64,000 nt of DNA, taken from the NCBI RefSeq assembly GCF_002813375.1, contig NZ_PHUJ01000003.1, forward strand, positions 2,294,001-2,358,000. Direction: 5' to 3'. Source of the stretch: Pseudonocardia alni. GTDB lineage: Bacteria > Actinomycetota > Actinomycetes > Mycobacteriales > Pseudonocardiaceae. Below the pieces are notes generated by a model. It ran no database searches, was not told the origin of the DNA, and saw only the letters and a program-made list of their open reading frames with translations. Each line of letters starts with the position of its first letter. Position 1 is the stretch's first letter. Both the position numbers and the translations under genes were made by a program. Positions 1 to 7,796 of this stretch are shown here, in pieces.

Positions 1-44
1 GGCGTGCGTCACACGCTCAGCGACGAGCCCCGAGGAGCCGCCCC

Positions 45-1604
45 GTGATCGACCCGACCAGCACCGTGTCCTCCCTGCTGCGCAGCCACGCCACCGAGCG
101 CCCGGACGACGAGGCCCTGCGCTTCGGCGACGTCCGCCGCACCTGGTCCGAGCTCGACGTCCGGGTGCGCAGGCTCGCGGCGGCCCTGCGCGCGGAGGGC
201 ATCGGCCCGGGCGACCGGGTCGCGGTGCTGGACCTCAACCATCCGTCGTGCCTGGAGCTGTCGCTGGCGTGCGCGTGGATCGGGGCGGCGAACGCGGTCG
301 TGAACTTCCGGCTCGCCCCGCCGGAGATCGTCTACGTGATCGGCGACGCGCGGGCGCGGCTGCTGCTGGTCGGCCCGGAGTTCGCCGGGGCGGTCGGGCA
401 GCTGCGGGAGAAGCTCGGCGCGGTGGAGCGGGTGCTCCACGTGGGCGGGGAGGCCGACGAGTACGAGGCGTTCCTCGCTGCGCACGAGCCGGACACCGAT
501 CCCTACGACGCCGGCCCCGGCGACTGCTTCGTGCAGCTCTACACCTCGGGCACCACCGGGTTCCCGAAGGGCGCGATGCTCACCCACGGCGCGATGCTGG
601 CGCACGCCGCGCACGTCGCTGCGGACTTCGAGCTGACGCCGACCGACGTCGTGCAGGTCGCGATGCCGCTGTTCCACGTCGGCGGGACCAGCTACGCCTT
701 CCTCGCACTCGCCCAGGGCGCGCGGATCGTGATGGCCCGGATGCCCGACCCGGCGGCGCTGCTGGACATGGTCGCCGCGGAGGGCATCACGCACACGTTC
801 TGGGTGCCCGCGCTGATGGGCGCGATGACCCAGGTGCCGGGCGCGGCCGACCGGGACTACGCGTCGCTGCGGGCGATCTCCTACGGCGCCTCGCCGATGC
901 CGCTGCCGGTGATGCGGGCGTCGCTGGCGCTGTTCGGCCCGAAGCTGCACCAGGTCTACGGGATGACCGAGGCCTGCGGCGTGGTCAGCTCGCTGGGCCC
1001 GGAGGACCACGGGGACCCTGCCGTCGAGCACCGGCTGGTGTCGGCGGGCAGACCGATCACCGGCTGCACGATCGAGGTGCGCGACCCGGCGACGGGCGAG
1101 CGGCTCGGCACGGACGAGCCCGGGGAGATCTGGGTGCGGACCGACCAGCTGATGAGCGGCTACTGGGACAAGCCGGAGGCGACGGCGGCGGCGATCACCC
1201 CGGACGGATGGCTGCGGTCCGGCGACGGCGGCCACATCGACGCCGACGGCTACGTCTACGTCACCGACCGGATCAAGGACATGATCGTCTCGGGCGGGGA
1301 GAACGTGTACCCGGCCGAGATCGAGCGGGTGCTCGCCGAGCACCCGACCGTCGGCGACGTCGCCGTCATCGGAGTGCCCGACGACCGGTGGGGCGAGGTC
1401 CCGAAGGCCTGCGTGGTGGCCGCGCCGGGGGCGACCGTCGACCCCGAGGAGCTGCTCGTTCACGCGCGCGCCCACCTGGCGTCGTTCAAGTGTCCGAAGA
1501 CCGTCGACGTCCTGCCGGAGCTCCCCCGCAACCCGACCGGCAAGATCCTCAAGAAGGATCTCCGGGCACCGTTCTGGGCGGGCCGGGAGCGCAGCACCGT
1601 CTGA
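45..1604 (+). CDS. Class I acyl-CoA synthetase (AMP-dependent fatty-acid/carboxylate CoA ligase)
   Basis: Activates a carboxylic acid to acyl-AMP and then acyl-CoA. The 519-aa protein has the full ANL-superfamily motif set in order: the P-loop-like YTSGTTGFPKG near residue 166, YGMTEACG near 305, SGYWDKPEAT and GWLRSGDGG in the hinge region, DRIKDMIVSGGENVYPAEIE near 412, and the C-terminal PTGKILKK lysine that catalyses adenylation. Length is normal for the family. The GTG start at 45 is preceded by GAGGAG at 32-37. The acid substrate cannot be read from sequence; the compact protein could act on medium-chain, aryl or short-chain acids. The gene ends 71 bp before the Fur-family gene and is probably a separate unit. 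Confidence 0.9.
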   Translation: MIDPTSTVSSLLRSHATERPDDEALRFGDVRRTWSELDVRVRRLAAALRAEGIGPGDRVAVLDLNHPSCLELSLACAWIGAANAVVNFRLAPPEIVYVIGDARARLLLVGPEFAGAVGQLREKLGAVERVLHVGGEADEYEAFLAAHEPDTDPYDAGPGDCFVQLYTSGTTGFPKGAMLTHGAMLAHAAHVAADFELTPTDVVQVAMPLFHVGGTSYAFLALAQGARIVMARMPDPAALLDMVAAEGITHTFWVPALMGAMTQVPGAADRDYASLRAISYGASPMPLPVMRASLALFGPKLHQVYGMTEACGVVSSLGPEDHGDPAVEHRLVSAGRPITGCTIEVRDPATGERLGTDEPGEIWVRTDQLMSGYWDKPEATAAAITPDGWLRSGDGGHIDADGYVYVTDRIKDMIVSGGENVYPAEIERVLAEHPTVGDVAVIGVPDDRWGEVPKACVVAAPGATVDPEELLVHARAHLASFKCPKTVDVLPELPRNPTGKILKKDLRAPFWAGRERSTV

Positions 1605-1614
1605 CGTGGCGCCG

Positions 1615-1629
1615 GTCTCATACTGAGAC
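1615..1629. promoter_or_regulatory. Inverted repeat upstream of furA-katG (candidate operator 1)
   Basis: Perfect 6-bp inverted repeat GTCTCA-TAC-TGAGAC, 47 bp before the regulator start. It may be a repressor site for the Fur-type regulator, or a weak 3'-end hairpin of the preceding ligase gene. Inference from position only. Confidence 0.35.
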
Positions 1630-1638
1630 ACGCCAAAA

Positions 1639-1653
1639 CTTGACCGACTCAAG
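1639..1653. promoter_or_regulatory. Inverted repeat upstream of furA-katG (candidate operator 2)
   Basis: Inverted repeat CTTGA-N5-TCAAG in the only AT-richer patch before the regulator start at 1676. Actinobacterial FurA/CatR regulators repress their own furA-katG operon from an AT-rich site next to the start, so this is the better of the two operator candidates. Confidence 0.45.
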
Positions 1654-1675
1654 AAAAGCGGGCAGGCTCGCCGCC

Positions 1676-2122
1676 GTGTCGAACGCATCGGACTACGAGG
1701 GCATGCTGCGCGCAGCGTCGCTGCGCGTGACGCGTCCTCGCCTGGCCGTGCTGCAGGCGGTGCACTCCCACCAGCACGCGGACACGGAGTCGATCATCCG
1801 TGTCGTGCGGGAGGACCTCGGGGAGGTGTCGCACCAGGCCGTCTACGACGTCCTGCGTGCGCTGCACTCCTCCGGGCTGGTCCGCAGGATCCAGCCCACC
1901 GGTTCCGTCGCGCGGTACGAGGCGCGGGTCGGTGACAACCACCACCACGTGGTGTGCCGGTCCTGTGGCGCCATCGCCGACGTCGACTGCGCCGTCGGCT
2001 CCGCACCCTGTCTCACCGCCTCCGACGACAACGGCTTCGTGATCGACGAGGCCGAGGTCGTCTACTGGGGCCGGTGCCCCGACTGCTCATCCACTGATCC
2101 CGAGAGGATGTCCCGTGTCTGA
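1676..2122 (+). CDS. furA: Fur-family transcriptional repressor of katG (FurA/CatR type)
   Basis: A 148-aa regulator with an N-terminal winged helix ([36 protein letters not shown]) and a C-terminal metal-binding and dimerisation domain containing [17 protein letters not shown] and a terminal CPDC pair. Such proteins repress the adjacent catalase-peroxidase and release DNA when oxidised by peroxide. The GTG start at 1676 gives the usual FurA N-terminus; an in-frame ATG at 1703 is possible. The stop codon overlaps the katG start by 8 bp, so the two are co-transcribed and probably translationally coupled. Two inverted repeats just upstream are candidate self-operators. Confidence 0.88.
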   Translation: MSNASDYEGMLRAASLRVTRPRLAVLQAVHSHQHADTESIIRVVREDLGEVSHQAVYDVLRALHSSGLVRRIQPTGSVARYEARVGDNHHHVVCRSCGAIADVDCAVGSAPCLTASDDNGFVIDEAEVVYWGRCPDCSSTDPERMSRV

Positions 2123-4361
2123 CGAGCACCCCACCGTCGAGAGCGAGATGAACCGCGAGCAGGACGGCGGTTGCCCCGTCGCCGCCGGCCGCATCGCGCA
2201 CCCCACCGAGGGTGGCGGCAACCAGAGCTGGTGGCCGAACCAGCTCAACCTGAAGATCCTGCGCAAGCACGCCCCCGCCTCGGACCCGATGGAGCCGGAC
2301 TTCGACTACGCGAAGGAGTTCGCGACCGTCGACCTGGACGAGCTCGCCCGCGACGTCGACGCCGTCATCACCACCTCGCAGGACTGGTGGCCCGCCGACC
2401 ACGGCAGCTACGCCGGGTTCTTCATCCGGATGGCCTGGCACTCGGCCGGCACCTACCGGACCTACGACGGCCGCGGCGGCGCCGGCGCCGGCATGCAGCG
2501 CTTCGCCCCGCTGAACAGCTGGCCGGACAACGGCAACCTGGACAAGGCCCGCCGTCTGCTGTGGCCGGTCAAGCAGAAGTGGGGCCGCAAGGTCTCCTGG
2601 GCCGACCTGATGGTCTTCGCGGGCAACCGCGCGCACGAGATCTCCGGCTTCCCGATGTTCGGCTTCGCCGGCGGTCGCGCCGACGTGTGGGAGCCCGAGG
2701 AGGACGTGTACTGGGGCTCGGAGAACGTCTGGCTGGGCAACGAGGCGCGCTACGGCGGCAGCAAGGACTTCGCCCACCGCGAGCTGGAGAAGCCGCTCGG
2801 CGCGTCCCACATGGGTCTGATCTACGTCAACCCGGAGGGCCCCGACGCCAGCGGTGACCCGATCGCCGCGGCCCGCGACATCCGCGAGACCTTCGGCCGG
2901 ATGGCGATGAACGACGAGGAGACCGCCGCGCTGATCGTCGGCGGCCACACCCTCGGCAAGACCCACGGCGCCGCCAACCCGGACGAGAACGGCAACGTCG
3001 GCCCCGAGCCGGAGGCCGCCGACATCACCGAGCAGGGCCTGGGCTGGAAGCAGAACTTCCGGTCCGGCAAGGGCCGTGACGCCATCACCTCCGGGCTCGA
3101 GGTCATCTGGACCCGGACCCCGAACCGGTGGAGCCACGACTACCTCAAGCACCTCTACGCCTACGAGTGGGAGCTGACCGAGTCCCCGGCGGGCGCCAAG
3201 CAGTTCATCGCCAAGGACGCCCCGGAGATCATCCCCGACCCGGAGCCCGGCTACCCGAACCGCAAGCCGACGATGCTGGTCACCGACGTCGCGATGCGCG
3301 TCGACCCGTCCTACGGCGAGATCACCCGCCGCTGGCTGGACAACCCGTCCGAGTTCGAGGACACCTACCGTCGCGCCTGGTACAAGCTGACCCACCGCGA
3401 CATGGGCCCGAAGGAGCGCTACATCGGCGCCTGGGTGCCGCAGGAGGAGCTCCTGTGGCAGGACCCGGTCCCGGCCGTCGACCACCCGCTGGTGGACGCC
3501 GACGACGTCGCGTCGATCAAGGCGAAGGTGCTGGAGTCCGGCCTGTCGGTCAGCGACCTGGTCAAGACCGCCTGGGCCGCGGCCTCGTCGTTCCGCCAGT
3601 CGGACAAGCGCGGTGGCGCCAACGGCGGCCGCATCCGTCTCGAGCCGCAGCTGCAGTGGGAGGTCAACGACCCCGACACGCTGCGCACCGTGGTCTCGAC
3701 GCTGGAGTCGATCCAGTCCGACGTCAACGGCTCGCTCACCGGCGGCAAGAAGATCTCCTTCGCCGACCTGGTCGTCCTGGCCGGTGCCGCGGCGCTGGAG
3801 AAGGCCGCCGAGGACGGCGGGCACGACATCACCGTGCCGTTCGTCCCGGGCCGGACCGACGCCACCCAGGAGAAGACCGACGTCGAGTCGTTCTCCTACC
3901 TGGAGCCCACCGCGGACGGCTTCCGCAACTACCGCGGCAAGGGCCACACCCTGCCCGGCGAGTTCCTGCTCGTCGACCGCGCGAACCTGCTCGGCGTCTC
4001 CGCCCCGGAGATGACCGTGCTGGTCGGCGGCCTGCGTGTGCTGGGCGCCAACACCGGCGGGTCGACGGCCGGCGTGTTCACCGACAAGGTCGGCACGCTG
4101 ACCAACGACTTCTTCACCAACCTGCTGGGCTCCGATGTCCAGTGGCGTTCGGTCGCCGGTGACGACGACTCCTTCGAGGCCGTCGACGCCTCCGGGAACG
4201 TCAAGTGGACCGGCACCCGTGCCGACCTGGTCTTCGGCTCGAACTCCGAGCTGCGCGCCGTCGCCGAGGTCTACGCCTCCGACGACGCGGAGGAGAAGTT
4301 CGTCCGCGACTTCGTCGCCGCGTGGGACAAGGTCATGATGGCCGACCGCTACGACGTCTGA
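2115..4361 (+). CDS. katG: Catalase-peroxidase KatG
   Basis: Bifunctional heme catalase/peroxidase detoxifying hydrogen peroxide. The 748 aa match the two-domain family length. The distal site is [11 protein letters not shown], with Trp108 and His109. Tyr237 ([11 protein letters not shown]) and Met263 (RMAMND) complete the Met-Tyr-Trp adduct needed for catalase activity, and the proximal heme ligand is in [10 protein letters not shown]. The position matching M. tuberculosis Ser315 is serine (Ser326, DAITSGLEV), as in wild-type enzymes. GTG start at 2115 follows GAGAGGA at 2102-2108 and lies inside the end of the Fur gene. Expression should be derepressed by peroxide through that regulator. 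Confidence 0.97.
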   Translation: MSDEHPTVESEMNREQDGGCPVAAGRIAHPTEGGGNQSWWPNQLNLKILRKHAPASDPMEPDFDYAKEFATVDLDELARDVDAVITTSQDWWPADHGSYAGFFIRMAWHSAGTYRTYDGRGGAGAGMQRFAPLNSWPDNGNLDKARRLLWPVKQKWGRKVSWADLMVFAGNRAHEISGFPMFGFAGGRADVWEPEEDVYWGSENVWLGNEARYGGSKDFAHRELEKPLGASHMGLIYVNPEGPDASGDPIAAARDIRETFGRMAMNDEETAALIVGGHTLGKTHGAANPDENGNVGPEPEAADITEQGLGWKQNFRSGKGRDAITSGLEVIWTRTPNRWSHDYLKHLYAYEWELTESPAGAKQFIAKDAPEIIPDPEPGYPNRKPTMLVTDVAMRVDPSYGEITRRWLDNPSEFEDTYRRAWYKLTHRDMGPKERYIGAWVPQEELLWQDPVPAVDHPLVDADDVASIKAKVLESGLSVSDLVKTAWAAASSFRQSDKRGGANGGRIRLEPQLQWEVNDPDTLRTVVSTLESIQSDVNGSLTGGKKISFADLVVLAGAAALEKAAEDGGHDITVPFVPGRTDATQEKTDVESFSYLEPTADGFRNYRGKGHTLPGEFLLVDRANLLGVSAPEMTVLVGGLRVLGANTGGSTAGVFTDKVGTLTNDFFTNLLGSDVQWRSVAGDDDSFEAVDASGNVKWTGTRADLVFGSNSELRAVAEVYASDDAEEKFVRDFVAAWDKVMMADRYDV

Positions 4362-4382
4362 TCGTCGCGTAGCAGCGCGTCA

Positions 4383-4416
4383 CGGCGCCCGGGCCGGGTC
4401 ACCGGTCCGGGCGTCG
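4383..4416. terminator. Hairpin terminator after katG
   Basis: Stem of 13 bp (4383-4395 with 4404-4416; 11 Watson-Crick pairs, the rest wobble-like) beginning 22 nt after the katG stop. No T-tract follows, as is usual in actinobacteria. Confidence 0.55.
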
Positions 4417-4444
4417 TCGTGTCCGGGCCCTCGCCGCACACCTC

Positions 4445-4506
4445 CGTCGAGACGCAGCTGAAGGCTTGCGGCGCGCCCCCGCACGACCCTGAGTTGCCTA
4501 TCGACG
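4445..4506. repeat. Imperfect hairpin, possible diverged copy of the GAGATGCAG palindrome
   Basis: Arms 4445-4464 and 4487-4506 pair at 15 of 20 positions. The left arm contains GTCGAGACGCAGCTGA, resembling the CGAGATGCAGCTC core of the perfect hairpin that starts 9 bp downstream. Confidence 0.45.
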
Positions 4507-4514
4507 CTTTCCGG

Positions 4515-4578
4515 ACGCCGAGATGCAGCTCAGCGGGCTGGGGAGATCCACAACTCCCGCTGAGCTGCATCTCGGCGT
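4515..4578. repeat. Perfect 23-bp intergenic palindrome (GAGATGCAG hairpin family)
   Basis: Positions 4515-4537 are the exact reverse complement of 4556-4578, with an 18-nt loop. It lies between the convergent katG and hydrolase genes, so it could end transcription from either side. The core CGAGATGCAGCTC recurs in another hairpin between convergent genes at 19238-19294, suggesting a dispersed element. Confidence 0.8.
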
Positions 4579-4635
4579 TCGACCCGCGGCCCGGCCCCCT
4601 GGCAGAGTGCCGGCGGCACGCGCGGAGGCGGCGGG

Positions 4636-5343
4636 TCACTCCAGTCCGTCGAGCACCCCCGCGAGCCCCGTGGGCTCGGACAACATCGGCCAGTGCCCCG
4701 TCGGGAGCGCGACGAGCGTCCACTCCGGACCGCCCATCTCCGCGAACCCGGGTACGCCCGCGTCGATCAGCTCCCGGACGTCGTCGGGGGCGAAGCTGCA
4801 GGCCACGACGGTCTTGGGCAGCGAGGGGTCGGGCGTCCCGCGACGCGCGCCGGTGAGCACCACCCCGGGCGGCTCGGCCACCGAGCGGGCGCGGACGTCC
4901 TCGAAGACGGCGTCGGGGATTCCCGCGGTGCTGCTGCCCGCGGCGTCGAGCTCGGCGCGGGACGGCATGGGCAGTGCGCCGTGCTCGGCGAGGGTTCCCC
5001 GGGTCGCGGCCTGCGCGTCGGGCGGGGTGACGTCGATCTGCGCGACGCCGTCGGGCAGCGGGCCGGTGTCGACGGACACGAGGTGCGCGAGCCGGCCCCG
5101 GGCGCGCTCGGCCACCGCGGCGCAGACGGGGCCCGCGCCGCTGTGGGCGACCAGGACGACCGGGGCGCCCGCGTCACCGAGGGCGGTGACCACCTCGTCG
5201 ACGCGGGTCTCCGCGGTCGCACCGGGATCGTGGCCGAGGTCGAGCGCGGCCACGTCGTGCCCGCGGGCGCGCAGGTCGTCCGCGACCGCGTCCCACACCG
5301 TCGCGTCGATCCAGAAACCGGGGACCAGGAGGTAGCTCGTCAT
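4636..5343 (-). CDS. Alpha/beta-fold hydrolase
   Basis: A 235-aa single-domain hydrolase. It opens with the strand and oxyanion region YLLVPGFWIDATVW, has the nucleophile elbow VAHSGAG near residue 67, and a C-terminal catalytic histidine in LPTGHWPML; the acid residue is not certain. It resembles the salicylate-esterase/RsbQ-like group of small cytosolic esterases, but the substrate is unknown. A CAGACT hexamer lies 6 nt before the ATG, which fits a leaderless promoter. It converges on katG across a hairpin-rich spacer and starts 43 bp from the end of the DUF5997 gene, on the same strand. Confidence 0.8.
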   Translation of the reverse strand: MTSYLLVPGFWIDATVWDAVADDLRARGHDVAALDLGHDPGATAETRVDEVVTALGDAGAPVVLVAHSGAGPVCAAVAERARGRLAHLVSVDTGPLPDGVAQIDVTPPDAQAATRGTLAEHGALPMPSRAELDAAGSSTAGIPDAVFEDVRARSVAEPPGVVLTGARRGTPDPSLPKTVVACSFAPDDVRELIDAGVPGFAEMGGPEWTLVALPTGHWPMLSEPTGLAGVLDGLE

Positions 5344-5386
5344 GCCGCGAGTCTGGCGGCGGATGAGGACGGTTCCGGTCCTCGTC

Positions 5387-5764
5387 CTACTTCTTCTGCT
5401 GCTGCGCCTTCAACCGCGCGGCCTCGCGCTGGCTCTCGGCGCGGGTGGCGCGCTCGCGCGCGAGCCACTCCGGCTCCTCGGACTTGATCGCGGCGATCTG
5501 CTCGGTGGTCAGCGGCTCGGTGATCCCGGCGCGGGCGAGCCCCGAGATCGACACCCCGAGCCGATCGGCGACGACCGGGCGCGGGTGCGGCCCGGTGGTG
5601 CGCAGCTCACGCAGCCACTCCGGCGGGTCGGCCTGCAGGGCGTCGAGCTCGTCGCGCGAGACGACCCCCTCGCGGAAGTCCGCCGGGGTGGCGTCGAGGA
5701 GCACGCCGAGCTTCTTCGCCGCGGTCGCGGGCTTCATCGTCTGTGCGGACCTCTGGCGCGTCAT
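5387..5764 (-). CDS. DUF5997 family protein
   Basis: A 125-aa basic cytosolic protein of unknown function, recognised by the N-terminal QTMKPATAAKKLGVLLDATP and the central PPEWLRELRTTGPHPRPVVADRLG segment typical of DUF5997. The middle (VVADRLGVSISGLARAGI) looks like a helix-turn-helix-like helical region, and the C-terminus is a charged Gln/Lys-rich helix. In actinobacteria this family commonly lies divergent from a LysR-type ligand-binding protein, as here. Its TAGCCT -10 box ends 6 nt before the ATG, giving a leaderless transcript that mirrors the divergent gene. Confidence 0.8.
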   Translation of the reverse strand: MTRQRSAQTMKPATAAKKLGVLLDATPADFREGVVSRDELDALQADPPEWLRELRTTGPHPRPVVADRLGVSISGLARAGITEPLTTEQIAAIKSEEPEWLARERATRAESQREAARLKAQQQKK

Positions 5765-5770
5765 GTCACC

Positions 5771-5788
5771 AGGCTATGCGGCTAGCCT
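5771..5788. promoter_or_regulatory. Mirror-symmetric divergent leaderless promoter pair
   Basis: AGGCTA (5771-5776), six bases, TAGCCT (5783-5788): each strand has a TAGCCT -10 hexamer ending exactly 6 nt before its own start codon (ATG at 5764 on minus, GTG at 5795 on plus). The two -10 boxes form one inverted repeat inside a 30-bp gap, so the promoters overlap and should compete or be bound together. Confidence 0.65.
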
Positions 5789-5794
5789 CGACCG

Positions 5795-6475
5795 GTGACC
5801 GCCACGTCCTTCCACCTCGGCTACGTCCCGGGCGTCACGCCCGGCAAGTGGACCCGGATGTGGGCCGAGCGCCGCCCCGGGGTCCCCCTGGAGCTGCACA
5901 CGGTGACCGCCGCCGAGGCCGCGGACCTGGTCCGCGCGGGCACGGTGGACGCCGCCGTCGCCCGGCTGCCGATCGACCGGACCGGGCTGCACGCGATCCC
6001 GCTCTACACCGAGACCACCGTGGTGGTCGTCCCGAAGGAGCACGTGGTGACCGCGGCCGACGAGGTGACCGTCGCCGACCTGGCCGACGAGATCGTCCTG
6101 CGCACCGGCGACGACACGCTCGACTGGCCCGGCGGGCCGCCCGGCCGGGCCGCGGAGCACGCCCCGCCGACGACGGCCGAGGCGGTCGAGATCGTCGCCG
6201 CGGGGGTCGGGGTGCTGGTCGTCCCGCAGTCGCTGGCCCGGCTGCACCACCGCCGGGACCTCACCTACCGGCCGCTGGTCGACGCCCCGGGCTCCGGCGT
6301 CGCGCTGACCTGGCCGGACGCGGAGAACAGCGACCTGATGGAGGAGTTCATCGGGATCGTGCGCGGCCGCTCGGCGCACAGCACCCGGACCCGCCGCAGC
6401 GAGACCCCGGCGGCACCGGCACCGCGCCCCCCGTCGACGGCGGGGAGGCGGCGACCGGCCCGGCGTCGCCGCTAG
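5795..6475 (+). CDS. LysR-type substrate-binding domain protein without DNA-binding domain
   Basis: A 226-aa cytosolic protein matching only the effector-binding (PBP-like) half of LysR-type regulators: FHLGYVPGVTPGKW at the N-terminus, the AGTVDAAVARLP strand, TTVVVVPKEHV, and VEIVAAGVGVLVVPQSLARL in the second lobe. No helix-turn-helix precedes it, and there is no room upstream because a leaderless promoter adjoins the GTG start. The C-terminal 40 residues are Arg/Pro-rich and probably disordered. Pairing with a divergent DUF5997 gene suggests the two act together, perhaps with DUF5997 supplying nucleic-acid contact; that is inference. The stop codon TAG is the left boundary of the palindromic element. 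Confidence 0.8.
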   Translation: MTATSFHLGYVPGVTPGKWTRMWAERRPGVPLELHTVTAAEAADLVRAGTVDAAVARLPIDRTGLHAIPLYTETTVVVVPKEHVVTAADEVTVADLADEIVLRTGDDTLDWPGGPPGRAAEHAPPTTAEAVEIVAAGVGVLVVPQSLARLHHRRDLTYRPLVDAPGSGVALTWPDAENSDLMEEFIGIVRGRSAHSTRTRRSETPAAPAPRPPSTAGRRRPARRRR

Positions 6476-6636
6476 GGCGTGTCTCCCCATCCGGCGCCGC
6501 CGGGCCCGGTGATCCACGTCGCCGCAGGCAAGGCAGCCGGGCCGCCCTCATACCGGGCGTACTCGGGCGGTCCGGCAACGCCGCCGGCGGCGGCGTGGGC
6601 GCCGGGAGCGACGGTGGCGGATGGGGAGACACGCCC
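6475..6636. repeat. 162-bp near-palindromic element with 19-bp perfect terminal inverted repeats (MITE-like)
   Basis: Perfect termini GGGCGTGTCTCCCCATCCG (6475-6493) and its reverse complement (6618-6636). The inside is also palindromic: 28-nt arms around the centre agree at about 21 positions, with a central loop TCATACCGGGCGTACTC. The two strands therefore read similar peptides in corresponding frames. It carries no gene and begins at the stop codon of the upstream gene. It may be a miniature inverted-repeat element or a large cruciform terminator; no target-site duplication is evident. Confidence 0.7.
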
Positions 6637-6707
6637 CAGGACCCCGGACACGACGACGCCCCCGGCGCACGGGGCACCGGGGTCGTCGGACGTATGACGC
6701 GGAGAGG

Positions 6708-7676
6708 TCAGGCCGCGGTGGCGGCCGGCTTCTTCGAGAGCTTCTCGAGGCGGCGCGTGGTGGGCCAGCGGACCGCGGTCGCCCAGCCGAGCTTCTCGAA
6801 GCCCCGGATGACGACGGCCGAGATGTCGATCTGGCCCTTCTTCACACCGTGCCGGGCGCAGGTCGGGTCGGCGTGGTGCAGGTTGTGCCAGGACTCGCCG
6901 AAGGACAGGACCGCCAGCCACCAGACGTTGGCGGACTTGTCACGGGAGGCGAAGGGGCGCTCGCCCCAGATGTGGCAGATCGAGTTGATCGACCAGGTGA
7001 CGTGGTGCAGCACCGCGACGCGGACCAGGCCGGCCCAGAAGAACGCGGTGAACGCGCCCCACCAGGACATGGTGACCAGGCCGCCGACGAGCGCCGGGCC
7101 CGCCAGGCTGAACACGACGATCAACGGGAACGCCTTCTCCACGCGCATCATGTCGCGGTCGGTGAGCAGGTCCGGGGCGAACCGCTTCATGTTCGTGAGG
7201 TCGCGGTTGAAGATCCAGCCCATGTGCGAGTGCCAGAAGCCCTTGACCAGCGCCTTCGCGCCGGTGCCGTAGAGCCACGGCGAGTGCGGGTCGCCCTCCT
7301 TGTCGGAGAACGCGTGGTGCCGGCGGTGGTCGCCGACCCAGTCGAGCACGCTGCCCTGGAGCGAGATGCTGCCGGCGATCGCCAACGCGATCCGCAGCGG
7401 CCGGTTCGCCTTGAACGAGCCGTGGGTGAAGTAGCGGTGGAAACCGACCGTCACGCCCAGGCCGCTGACCAGGTAGAACACGACGAACAGCGCGACGTCG
7501 ACCCACCCGAGGCCCCAGCCCCACGCGAGCGGGACGGCGGCGAACAGCGCGAGCGTCGGGAGGACGACGAACAGTCCGACCAGGAACATCGCGCCGGGCG
7601 GGCGCTGCCCGTCGACGATCGGCGCGGGCGTCCGCTTCGCGGACGTGCTGCGGGGGGGTGCGGCCTCGAGCGTCAT
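6708..7676 (-). CDS. Membrane acyl-CoA delta-9 desaturase (DesA3/stearoyl-CoA desaturase type)
   Basis: Di-iron integral-membrane fatty-acyl desaturase introducing a double bond into acyl-CoA. All three histidine boxes are present: HRYFTH in GFHRYFTHGSF, HRRHH in WVGDHRRHHAFSD, and HNLHH in SWHNLHHADPT. Hydrophobic segments flank the boxes, as expected for four transmembrane helices. The ATG at 7676 is preferred over the GTG at 7685 because a GACAGT hexamer ends 7 nt before it. M. tuberculosis DesA3 pairs with the reductase Rv3230c; no such partner is adjacent here, so electron transfer must come from elsewhere. Length of 322 aa is usual. Confidence 0.93.
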   Translation of the reverse strand: MTLEAAPPRSTSAKRTPAPIVDGQRPPGAMFLVGLFVVLPTLALFAAVPLAWGWGLGWVDVALFVVFYLVSGLGVTVGFHRYFTHGSFKANRPLRIALAIAGSISLQGSVLDWVGDHRRHHAFSDKEGDPHSPWLYGTGAKALVKGFWHSHMGWIFNRDLTNMKRFAPDLLTDRDMMRVEKAFPLIVVFSLAGPALVGGLVTMSWWGAFTAFFWAGLVRVAVLHHVTWSINSICHIWGERPFASRDKSANVWWLAVLSFGESWHNLHHADPTCARHGVKKGQIDISAVVIRGFEKLGWATAVRWPTTRRLEKLSKKPAATAA

Positions 7677-7796
7677 GCGTCCCACTGTCGCGGAACCCGT
7701 ACCCCGCGGGCAGTGCGGTTAACCCCCCTGTTGGGATTCGGGTTCCGCCCCGGTCCGGACTTGACCGACGAGTAACTTGTGAGTACTGAACGGGGA

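Noticed and set aside
1..44. 3' end of an upstream gene
   Set aside because: Too little sequence and no clear stop codon or frame to support it.
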